Shown here in pieces: positions 13,101-33,100 of a stretch of DNA of 64,000 bases (position 1 is the stretch's first letter; every line of letters begins with the position of its first letter). The stretch is taken from contig NC_135170.1 in the NCBI RefSeq assembly GCF_041146795.1, forward strand, positions 31,793,533-31,857,532, read 5' to 3'. The position numbers and the translations under genes are program-made. This DNA is from Maylandia zebra (taxonomy: Eukaryota; Chordata; Actinopteri; Cichliformes; Cichlidae). Below the pieces are notes generated by a model. The model searched no databases. It worked only from the letters and a program-made list of their open reading frames with translations, and was not told where the DNA came from.

Positions 13101-14789
13101 ATCCGCTGTAACGGAGGGCTCTCTCCCAACATCCTGAGTCTCCCGCTTCTCAGGGTGCCATAACAGTAGCTGTAACATCTGAAGCCTGACCGCTGCTGTC
13201 TGAAACATGGACGCGAGACTCACCTGCCCTCTTTAGTCCGGTCTGTTCACGCTGGGAACCCAGCTGTCAGGGTGGGCGCAAGGGCGAAGGAAGGTGGAGC
13301 ATTTCTCTGAAAACCATGTTGCAGGAGTGGAACCCGGTCAGAAAATTGGTCTTTGTCCTTTTGTCTGTATGTTTAATGAAAAAAGAAAAGACATGATGTA
13401 TAAAAGCATCACTAACAAATCTAAAACCTTTTTTGTTTTTTTTTTAAATATTACACAGGTGCCGGACAGCCTGTTAACAACCTGTTTATAACGGATCACC
13501 TGTGTTGTTATATACTGATTATTAATGATTGCTGTTATTCTGTGGATCCTATAATGACACTGGTCTATGTGTACAGGTAATGAGACAAGCCCTTTCCTTT
13601 AGGATGAAGGGAGCTTTCTGGAGGGTCTGTCTGTTATTGTCTCCATATCTGCATGGCTTTCTTAATGTGTCAAATGAGTGAGTGTGGCTCCATCTAGTGG
13701 AAGTTCATGTTCACTAATGCAGGCATTACTGTAGCTGAACTGCAGCCAAATGAAACGTAACTAACTGGTGGTAATACTGTCACTGCTGGTCTGCAGTTAT
13801 CCTCCAGCGTTATTTATTTAGATCCCCCAGATCATGTATGTACACATGTGCGTATGAGCTCTCCTGCAGAACCCATGCAAGCATGAAATCTGTATGTTGT
13901 CCCGTTTACTTTCGCCTGTTGCACCGACGGGATGCTGATTGCATTCCCAGAGTGCCTCGTTATCCAGTCTGTGTGCTTGCCGATTAATGTGCACGAACTC
14001 AGACGGTTTGTTCCTGTGCTGTAGTTCACATGTCTGTGCGACATTAGTGTCCTGTGTAACAGACAGGCTCTCACACTCCTCAGTCTCCAGCAACGATTGT
14101 GCAATAAACTGAAGTCTATATTTTTAAATCTGTCATCTCTTTTTTCCTGTTTGTTGCTGTTTCTTTTAAGATGTATGTGTGTGAGAGAGAGAGGAAGAGA
14201 GACTATACTTTTATGCGTGTCTTTGTGAGGAATGATTTGAGTTTGAGGTTTTTTACTTGTCCACAAGTATCTGAGTACATGTTCCCATGCCTTGCAGTTT
14301 TTTGTGAGCTCCCTACCTACGCATGCATCCTTCAGGTGGACAGTAAGCAAAGCAGCTGTCCTCGTCAGCCTGGTAATATAATCCCTGCCTGAGGCCACTC
14401 CTGCTGACAGCACTCATTTTGGGAGGGTTAAGGGTTGGTTTTAGAGTGTAGGTAAAAATTAGGAATTAGGGTTGGTGTTTGGTACAACAGGGAGTTCAGA
14501 CTTAGTGTCAGGGTTAAAATTAGATTTGGTGTTTTTTTTTTTTATCCAATGTTTTATTTGATTGTACACCAAAAAAGGAAGAATTTATAATATGACTCTA
14601 ATACATCATATTAACAACCTGAGCAGTGTGTTAAAAACATAGATGCTTTTAATACTTTTATATTTCCTGCAACTAACTACAGGAGAGAGGCAGTTTTCAG
14701 GTGGTAGATGCACTTCAGTTTTCTAAATCTTAGATCCCCGTTTTGTTCAGAACGATTTTCAACTTTGCGCATCAGTATCACAGGATATA
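10101..14789. other. Intergenic, no gene recognised
   Basis: I see no conserved exon here. Features are a poly-T tract at about 11659-11681, AT-rich sequence, and a pair of overlapping minus-strand frames at 13818-14413 described separately. The frame at 10169-10510 is not similar to any family I know. Confidence 0.5.
13832..14413 (-). other. Unexplained 193-codon open frame, probably chance
   Basis: An ATG-initiated frame of 193 codons on the minus strand, the longest in the window outside recognised genes. A second frame of 91 codons (13818-14093) is open on the same strand and overlaps it. The protein is mixed and basic with no signal peptide, no hydrophobic helix and no motif I recognise. 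No splice structure, TATA box or codon bias supports it. It sits in transposon-rich spacer between paqr4 and coro1a. Most likely spurious, or the trace of an unidentified repeat. Confidence 0.12.
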
Positions 14790-15683
14790 TACACTGCTCA
14801 AAAAAAATAAAAGAACACCGAAAACACATCAGATCTCACTGGGAAAAAAAATCTTGCTGAATATCTATAGTGATGTGACTTGAACAAAAGGATGCCACAT
14901 AGTTTGGCTGAATTCAAAGACACAAGTTATGTGGGAGGCTAGTCCAGGTAGCCAAAATGTCATTGCGGCATTTCAGAATGATTCTCCTGGAGGATCTCCT
15001 TCAAGTTCTGGACCAGGGCATCGCTGGGCTCCTAGACAGTCTGAGGTGCAATCTGGTGACATCGGATATACCAAAACATAATGTCATACAGGTGTTCTAT
15101 TGAACTGGGTCAGGTGAGCGTGGGGGCCAGTCAATGGTGTCAATTTCTTCATCCTCCAGGAACTGCAGGACACACTGCACCAGCGTAGTCTGACAGTGGT
15201 TCAAAACTTTCATCCCGTTATCTCGGTTATCATTGCCGAGCCTGTAGAGGTCTGTGCATCGACCACCAAATCGGAGATGCTGAATGACGCTAGAGGCTGC
15301 ATAACAGTCTCCAGACCCTGTCACGTCTGCCAGAGCCCACTAGAGGGCGTCAAGCCCTCAGGCCAGCCCTCACACCAGTGGCCTGCTGGAGGCTCTGGCA
15401 GTGCTCATCAGATAGCGGTCCTGCGGGGGCCTTTTGACATTTTTTGCCTTCATTGAATTGTAAGAGTGAAGACAGACTGGAAAGCAGGGTGAGAGAGAGG
15501 GACAGACATGCAGCAAAGGACCACAGGTTGGACTCCAACCCAGGCTACTGCTCACCCGTCATGCAACATGGGGTCGCCTGCTTACCCACAGAGCTAAACT
15601 GCCACCGAATGTCCCAGAAAGTCAACTGACTTGATTCTATACTCTGATTAAAAAGCGTTCTTTAAATTTGTTTGAACAGTGTA
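14790..15683 (-). mobile_element. Tc1/mariner-like DNA transposon relic with terminal inverted repeats
   Basis: The left end reads tacactgctcaaaaaaaata and the right end, reverse-complemented, tacactgttcaaacaaattt, so the terminal inverted repeats match over nearly 30 bp with a few changes. Each begins with TA, as expected after TA target duplication. On the minus strand, fragments read FLEDEEIDTIDWPPRSPDP (15097-15160), the Tc1 transposase block around the last catalytic acid (W-P-x-x-S-P-D). At about 0.9 kb including a nested SINE, it is shorter than a full element (about 1.3-1.6 kb), so it is internally deleted and dead. The dispersed repeat with this TIR is common in teleost genomes. Confidence 0.88.
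15438..15603 (-). mobile_element. tRNA-derived SINE nested in the Tc1/mariner relic
   Basis: On the minus strand the head reads gcagtttagctctgtgggta (A-box-like) and then ggttggagtccaacctgtgg (B-box-like, GGTTGGAGTCC), followed by ctttgctgcatgtctgtccc and a CT-rich body. The same element, in the same orientation, lies at 42836-43016. It interrupts the transposon at 14790-15683, so it inserted later. Both RNA polymerase III boxes are degenerate. Confidence 0.72.
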
Positions 15684-16094
15684 TCACACTACATCGGTTT
15701 ATTGTCTAGGATGTAGAGTTACAGAGACCTGGATTTTTTTCTGATACTTCAGTGGTGAAAACGTCCAAAACAACCAACATTTTGGTACCAGGTTGATTTT
15801 TTTTCACTCTGATTCCCCTTGTATGAAAATAAATGTCTTATATGCTCATTTTTAAATAGTTGTCAGATTTAAGTTTGAGATTCTGTCTACTCAAAGAATT
15901 ACAAATGCGTGAGTGAAAATGGTGCAATTAAAAGTAACATTTACAAAAAGGGGGTCAGATGGGAATCCTTTTTCAGATTTGGCTGATTTTAATTGAATTA
16001 CCGACACACAGGCTGATATCTAACTGTACTGTATACTGTACACCCCAGATTATTCACAGGTGTAAAACATTCAAACAGCTGCCAGTCAAAGTTG

Positions 16095-16404
16095 CATCTC
16101 AACAAACTACATGAATTCAGCCATGTCAGAATCAGTTTCTCTTTTAGAACATAAACACAGTGTGGCTATAAGTATAAGGATGTTGAAAAGACGGTGCATA
16201 AAGCTGCGTCTGGTTAGAAGGAAAAAACACACAAAAGTAGAAGAGTTGGGCAGATTTGTACAAAAGGCTGGCAGTGACAGAGAATGTATGCTGAATCACA
16301 GCTGGTCCAGATGTTTCACTAACTCATCTACAGATTTTCTAGAGAGTATAGGAGCCATGGCAGTTGTTTGGCTTGAAATGACAACTGTAATATCCATGTT
16401 TTGA
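16095..16404 (+). mobile_element. Possible fossil of an integrase-type DNA transposon
   Basis: The plus frame contains ISIRMLKRRCIKLRLVRRKK followed by a helix-like segment (VEELGRFVQKAG). This resembles the helix-turn-helix stretch before the integrase core in a family of vertebrate transposon proteins, where I recall ISxRTLKRRLxxLGLxRRKN followed by a short helical segment. The similarity ends near 16320 and no catalytic core is visible. The frame is open for only 97 codons. Recognition is from memory and the call is tentative. Confidence 0.35.
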
Positions 16405-16729
16405 CTTTTTTCTCAAAATACTATTTTGAGTTTAATCTTGAAATTTCAGTTTAAATCTCAAAATGGACACTTTTCTTAATGTGGCCCTAATACTCTGTCG
16501 TACTATAGTGTAACTTCTAGATTAAAGAAAATGTTTTAAAATCTTTATTGGGGCCAAAGTTAGTAAATGCTATAAGTCTGGTCTTACTATATTTGACTGG
16601 TGATTCTATGCACTGAAATTAAAGCTTATTTTATATTTTATTTATTTATTTTTATCAATTCTTTTTGGGGGACTTTGGTATTTGCAAGAGGAAATACATT
16701 TTCAGAAAAAAATCAGTTTATGTTGAATT

Positions 16730-17115
16730 TGATTGCAGCAATATATTTCAGAACTGGCTTGTACAGGGCCATTTTTGCCACTGTGTAGCATCCTCTCTTC
16801 TTTAAACAACACTGCAACCTCTGGGAACTGAGGAGGAGACCAGAGGTTGAACTTTTGAGGGAGGAATGTTGCCCCATTCTTGTCTGACAGACGATTGTAG
16901 CTGCTTAACAGTCCTGGGTCTCCATTGTTGTATTTTTAGTTTCATAACACTAAATGTTTTCAATTGGTCAAAGATCTGGACTGCAAACTAACCACTCCTA
17001 CTATAAACCCATGCTGCTGCAATAAATGTGGTGTGTGGTTTTGCATTGTCTTGCTGAAGTATGCAAGGCTTTCCCAGAAAAAAAAGTACTATAGTCCAAT
17101 GTGACGTAGGCATGC
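16730..17115. mobile_element. Dispersed DNA-transposon-like repeat fragment
   Basis: The text acagggccatttttgccact, then gggaactgaggaggagacca, then cccattcttgtctgacagac, then gcattgtcttgctgaagtat is a well-known teleost interspersed repeat that I recall in this order. I cannot name its superfamily safely. Upstream boundary is uncertain, and the repeat stops around 17110 at a poly-A stretch. It is diverged and has no open frame. Confidence 0.6.
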
Positions 17116-17181
17116 CCTGGTAAGGAAATAACAGTTGTCCTAGTTCTGCTGCATTAAACCAAATTATATTTCAGTGACATT

Positions 17182-17231
17182 TGCACACATGTTTTTACGC
17201 TTGTGAGGACAAGTGTAAAAACATGTGTGCA
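17182..17231. repeat. 23-bp stem hairpin with GAGG tetraloop
   Basis: 17182-17204 (begins tgcacacatgtttttacgc) and 17209-17231 (ends gtaaaaacatgtgtgca) are reverse complements over 23 bp with a single G-T wobble, separated by gagg. The flanks do not extend the stem. This is too short-looped for a typical microRNA precursor and may be the fused ends of a small palindromic transposon. Confidence 0.75.
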
Positions 17232-17449
17232 TGAGGTTTTTTGTGTCAAAACGACAAAAAACAGGAAGCGCTTTAGCTCTGCTACTCAAGGATTAGACTG
17301 AGTTTGCTTTTATAATAAAACTTATAGACTAAAAGTTTAGAATTTTAGGAGCTGAAAGGTTCTCCCTGCTGTTTGAGTTTTGCACTTCCTTATAGTTGAA
17401 GGATTTAAAAGAGGTTTAAAAGAGCACACCTAGAGGCCCATGCATTCAG

Positions 17450-18600
17450 ATGATTCTCCTTTGGCTGCCCCTTTTAGCAGTCACCACACGGGATCATGTG
17501 CCTCCATCTCACCTTGTCTCTAACAATCACCTCTGTCACGCCAACCCTCTGTGCGTCCTCCTTCACAAGATCTATGAATCTTCTCTGTGGTCTTCCTCTT
17601 TTACTCCAGTTTGGCAGATCCATGTTCACCATCCACTAACCTCCTCTGCGCATGTCTGAACCATCTCAGCCTTGCCTATGCATCTTCCCCTTTTGCACCT
17701 GTCTCGTTTTCATCTACACAGATATTCTACCTCGCCTCTACTGACTTTCATTGCTCTTCACTCCAGAGCATACCTCCACCTCTCCAGGCTCCCTTTGTGA
17801 CCTCTCCCTACTTTTGCTACAGATCAGAATGTGCTCTAAAAACATCATAAATCATGGATACCTCATCTGGTAGCCTGTCCATCACCACTCCAAAGAAGAA
17901 GGGGTTCAGAGCAGTCCTACTCAAACTTTGAATTCTGTCCTGCACCACACATACTTCGCTGTCATTCGTGACTTCCTCATTCAGCAACACAGTTCTTCTC
18001 TTAACACCTTAACATATGCCACAAAGATGCACTGACACTCCTTTTGACCTTCTCCATGCTTCTCCATCAACTCTCTTCAAAGCAAAAGAACTCACTATAG
18101 TGCCCTTTAGGACCAGTACACTTTCCCTCCCTTCCTCAGACATCCTCTCACTCTCCAAGGCTTTGGTAAACGATCTGCCAATCTACTTCCCTCTCACCCA
18201 GACATCTCCACAGGTATATCATCTTTACCAACCACCTTTCCACTCTTCAGCTTCTTCATGGCTGCCCTGACTTCCTCTTTTCTAATCTCCTGCACTTCCC
18301 GATTCACTAACTGTCCTCCATCTTTCCTCCTCTCTCCCATTTTCCTCACTCAGCTCCTCAAAATACTCCTTCCACCTTCTCGACTCTCTCTTCACTCATA
18401 AGTACATTTTCATCTCTTTCCTTAATCACCCTGCACATCTTTTCCAGCTCAATCTCTCTGCCTAGCCAATCAATACAAGTCATTTTCTCCTTGCTGAGTG
18501 TCCAGCCTCAGATACAACTCACCAAGCCTTTTTCTTTGCCACCCCTCAGTTTCAAGTACACCTAGCCTCCAAGCACTCCTGCCTTCTTTTTTTCTAACCT
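17450..18600 (-). mobile_element. RTE-clade LINE remnant, copy B (includes the C-terminal end)
   Basis: Read on the minus strand, 17455-17500 encodes WRHMIPCGD, matching the RWRxMIRCGDP end of fish RTE polyproteins. Just upstream on that strand the complement of cttctctgtggtcttcctct gives the GRPQRRF-type block. The plus-strand text at 17580-17690 and 18230-18490 parallels copy A at 8700-8810 and 9540-9770 (for example tctaatcctctgcacttt against tctaatctcctgcacttc). Both copies have the same orientation, and both are broken by stops and indels. Confidence 0.78.
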
Positions 18601-28432
<9,832 letters not shown>

Positions 28433-29320
28433 GCGGCAAGAAAGCGACAAAAAGCAGAAATCACGCGAGAAGAGTGGAGCAAAAACTACAGCGAGAAAAC
28501 TTTTGTTAACTTTTGATTACAGTGAGACAAAGGGAGAGATTAAGATGGTAGATGTCATGAAACTATTTTTTAGCGTAAAGCTTGAATTTGTCTATTTGGT
28601 TTGTGTGATCAATTTGAGAAAACAAGAACCATAATATATGCTTTTAGTTTGAAATAAAATTGTCTGTATTTTCAAAGTACATTTTGACCCCTTTTTTTCT
28701 TTCTTTTGAAGGAAACACACATGAAATGCATACACGCACTTTATTTTGACCCCATTTTAATCATTTATACTCATTACCGTACCAAATGTGAAACAAAATA
28801 AAATGAGTACAAACAAACATCTCATGATTATAAAATATACTGCGGACTTTTGAGAACATATCAAGAGAGAAACACGCGCACCAGATGTTTCCTGAGGTTC
28901 ACTGAGGTGCATTTGGTTAGACTTTTAAAGAAGAGATAATAAAAATATCAAGGAAAAAAAGACAAGCAGAGCATTGATTAACATTCAAACTGTAAAATAT
29001 GAACCATCTAAAAGGCCTTTGATTATTTAATTGCTCAACAAATTAAATATATTTTATGCTATAATTGAAACCAAAACTTTAAACTTTACAAAAATCTTGC
29101 AAATTTAATGTGGACTTTACAGCCGTTACTTTCATAGCTTTACATCACCAGCAGCTCTATGAATGTGAAAGTACAAACTGCAGTGAGAATTTAATATTTA
29201 CATTTTTTGGGGTTTTTCCCCCAAAAACATTCAACCGGTGTTGTCTACTTTATCACTTCCAGTCCGACTAGATCACCATTCCCTCCTTTCTCTCAAACAC
29301 CAGTTCCTTTTAAAACACCA
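28433..29320. other. Convergent 3' UTRs of coro1a and the claudin
   Basis: On the plus strand an AATAAA at 28653-28658 is about 220 bp after the coro1a stop. On the minus strand a reverse-complement AATAAA (tttatt) at 28740-28745 could end the claudin transcript, giving it a 3' UTR of about 580 nt. The two 3' ends would thus lie within about 100 bp of each other. Poly(A) positions are inferred, not proven. Confidence 0.5.
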
Positions 29321-30172
29321 CTACACGTAGTTTTTGTTTGGGGCTGAGGCGCTGTTGCTGTAATACTTGGCTTTTCCTCCTGTGTTGCCTTGCTTGGGCC
29401 TGCTGAAGCAACAGAGCAGACCTCCAGCTATGATGAGCAGCACACCTGCAGCCCAGCCTACAAAGATGCATGCTCCCATCTCCATCCTTGGGGAAGAACT
29501 CAACAGGGGGGTGTAGAAGTCCCTCACGGTATTGTGTGCAAACCAGCTGACAGGGATGATTACCAGGATGCCAGCCAGCAGCATGCCCACCCCGGCCACC
29601 AGGCTGATCTTGGGCTTGACGTCTTCGTTTTCCACACAGGTGGTAAAGTCGGACCCGCAGAAAAGAACGAGCAAGCTGAGGCAGCAGAGCATGCCGCTGA
29701 TGATGGTCAGGGCTCTGGCAGCCTGCCGGTCTGCACCCAAATCTAGCAAGGATTCGAAGTTCTTGCACTGCTGCTGGCCAGTACTCTGCACCACACAGGT
29801 AGTCCACAGGCCCTCCTGACTTCTCTACTCACACGCAGAGAGGAAGAAATATACACTTATAGACATCATTTCATGACATGAGGCAAACTGAGTGCTACAT
29901 AATTAAATCTCATACACGTAGAACATTTGTGAAAAATTGAACTGTAAACATTCACTTACTCAAAATCAAGTAAAATAAGCTCAATAAACAGAAACAATCC
30001 AATATTGCTTATACAACACTACACACATATGTTTAATTACCTCTGCTGTCACAATGTTGGATCCTGTGAAGGCCGACACTCTCCAGAGCGGGACGGCACA
30101 GCATACAACAATCCCAATCAGGCCCACGACCCCGAGGGCCACACATGCCATCTGAACTACAGCAGATCCCAT
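29321..30172 (-). CDS. Claudin family tight-junction protein, two coding exons
   Basis: Minus-strand exons 30041-30172 (start ATG) and 29321-29815 (stop TAG at 29321-29323) join in phase 0 to give 208 residues, normal for a claudin. Seen: TM1 (about 8-28), first extracellular loop with W30, GLW (46-48) and the C51-x9-C61 pair, TM2-TM4, and a C-terminal YV that fits a PDZ-binding end. PLWRVSAFTGSNIVTA, CVVQSTGQQQC, and VSWFAHNTVRDFY place it near claudins 3/4/6/9. Human CLDN6 and CLDN9 adjoin PAQR4, which agrees. The intron after VTAE is in the first loop, and relative to claudins 3/4 three residues before EGLW are absent. The start has acceptor-like sequence (ttttatag) just upstream, so a 5' non-coding exon is possible. 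The specific fish paralogue was not identified. Confidence 0.88.
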
Positions 30173-33100
30173 TCTATAAAAGGCAAAATGGTGTAAAGGC
30201 ACAGGAGCATCACTAAAAGCTTTTCATTGTTACTTTACAGTCTATTTAATGATGTTCTCCTTCTGTCTTTGGCTTTAAAAAGCTCATTTTCTAACATCTG
30301 CTGAATGTTTCTCCAATATTTTTGCTGTATCTGTTTTATTAATCTGCTATGATAAATATATATATTTAAAAAATTTTAATTCACCACTTCTGATTTGCAG
30401 CACTCGTTCTGTTGGTTAGCTGTGGAGTTGCTTTAAGTCTCCATCGCTGATTCAAAATATTACATGTGGTGCTTTAGCCTTACTGCTGGGTGGGTCCTTC
30501 CTTTGTGGTCGTGTAGGTGAGGAATCATGTGGGTAAACAATACTCTGACAGGCCCTCACAGAAAACATGGCTTTGGGGCAATGTTTTTAAAACAAATTCA
30601 TGTCCTGAGAGGTCCAGGAGCGCTGAATCTCCACCCAGGAGACGCTGAGCTGCCACATCTGGGCGGAGCTCTTCATACTCTGAAAATCTCTGCTTTACCT
30701 AATTATTTGAAGGCCATTATATGAGTCATCATCATACAAAAGGTAAAGTTTGAGTCATAAATGCTGGAAGTAAGACAGACCTGTAGTGAACAGATTAACT
30801 GAGGAACAAAAAACCCTTGTTTTCATGAAAAGTGTAACATTTAAAGTTACATATTTGAGCACAAATTGGAGGAATTTTTTTAATCCACTTCAAATCAAGG
30901 GGGTGTTACAATCATTACCATCAGATAAAGCAAGTATAGGGACACTTTTTCTCGCATTCTTTAAACCTTTTTCCGTTACCCAAAATGTATCGTATTGATG
31001 ATCATCATTAAAACTAGCATCCAACAACTTAAATTAGGTGAAATAACGAAAAAAGATCTCGAAGTCCAATCAGGTGTGTACAGGATTAACAGGAGGGGAC
31101 TGCACTGAGCAAAAATACTCCGTGTTTAAGTGTAACTAACTTTCAGAGCAGATTAAACCCTGAAAATAAATCTGATTTGAGTTAATCCTCATTAAGACTG
31201 ATTTCTGAGTTTTATTGTGACCGCAGGTGGGACTCGTGAAATCTTTAGAAACAGAAAACAAAAAGAAAAGCAGGCCTTTCAAACTATTTCAACCTTTTTT
31301 ACTCTCACAGCTGTTTATTTATTTGCACCTTTTAATTTCCCCTCTTATGTCCATTATGAAAGACTATTTATTTTATTATGATTCTTATAATTTTATTTGA
31401 GTAATTATCAAATTAATCCTCAACCAACCCTTTCATCCTCAAGCCTTTTCAGATTTCGGTCTCCTTTCAGAGCTCAGGCAGTCTTTTTGAATAAAAAGTG
31501 GATAAATAGATTCCTACCTTTTTTTAAAATGGAAAAAAATTAGGTGAGATTTCAGTGGAGATTCTTCTTTTGTTTTCCTGTCTGCGTGTTGTCTCGAAGA
31601 TGCTGTTTCCTGTTGTACAAGTCTTGTACAGACAACATGGGACATATATGGAGAAATGCGAAGGTGTGGGCGGGGCTGAGCACAAACATGGGAACATAGA
31701 TGATGGAAGGACCACAAGACCTGGCTGGACATGCCCTGTAGCATGCTCTGTACTCACTGAACGCTGCTGTGGAGACAAGGAGCGCTTACCTAATTTGCAT
31801 CAGGGGAAAAAGAGCCACTAGGAAAAAGATTATTATGTCTCAGCACCAGAAGTCATAAAGCACATACAGAGGTTTGTGGGATTGTAGTCATAACAGTGAT
31901 GCTGATGCTAATTAAAATATTTTTGGTTGTTGCTATTACAAATTGCCTAGAATAGAAAAGTGAGTCATCTGAATGACTCCTCTTTTTTTCCCTCTGCATT
32001 CCCAGTCTACACAATTACCACCCACCTTTCTTTACCTGCATCCCCCCTCCTCTCACTTACGCACCTACCTCTGTTGAAACTCTGATGACGAGTGTACGGA
32101 GATCAGTTTTGGAAACCGAGATGGAATGGGTTTATTTACGTAAGACCATGAGCTGGGTTTCATGGATCATGAGGACATGAAGAAATAAAAAGGAATGTGG
32201 CCTCTATTGTTGTTTGTTTTTGCCTACACAGCTGAATTTTACTGTATTTTCACAGAAACTGAACATCAGCTGTGAACTTTATATCAATGAGAATCGAGAA
32301 CAAATCAAACAGAACAAGAAAAAACTGTTATTTGTTCTTTTTTAATTAGTAAATGCCTTGAATACCAACATGGGGCTTGTCCTGGCCCAGTTTCATCACA
32401 GTGCTCCAGTTGTGGAAAAGGATCTTCTGCTCACATGTTCGCTGTTGTCCACTGTTGTGTTTCCCCTCTTATCTCCAGTTCAGAGCTGTCTGTGTGATGG
32501 AGCTATTCTGAAGAAGGTTTTCACTTGATTTCTGTTGTTTTTCTGTTCTTTTCATTTTTGTGCCATAATTTTGACATATTTAGGGAGCCCACGCAAGATT
32601 TACCTTAAAAATATAAATATTTTCCAAATCACAGGCCCCTGACGTGCATCAATATTATGCGCTTTTTAAATTTGTGTGATTTTTCCTGCATTTTTCAGAC
32701 CTTCTAACTTGTTTACTTGAGGAGATATCCAGGTGAAATCTTCAGGGCTCAAAAACACATTGTGGAAACCTAAGCCCACTCTGAGTGTCCTAATCTAAAA
32801 TCAAAATCAGCATTTCTTTCCTATAACTAACTCTGAGCGTGGGATTTATCATAGCTTCGATAGCAAAACTGCATTAATTAATGTGCATGACTCAGACGAA
32901 CAGAGACAGTGAATACTTGATATGTTTTTGTATAATTCAATGGAGGAAAAAAGTGTTTGGGGCTAACTTTCAGAGGCCATGTCACCATGTGGGATAGGTG
33001 GCAAAACAAGGTCTTCTTCTATCTACATTTTGATGCCAGGCTCATCTTCTAGTCATCATTCCTGCTGTGTGAAAATTATGTGTTAAAGTTGCATTTATTT

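Noticed and set aside
14390-14540. GGGTTAGG-like words that could suggest an interstitial telomere repeat
   Set aside because: The words are irregular (agggttggtttt, tagggttggtg) and do not form a tandem array.
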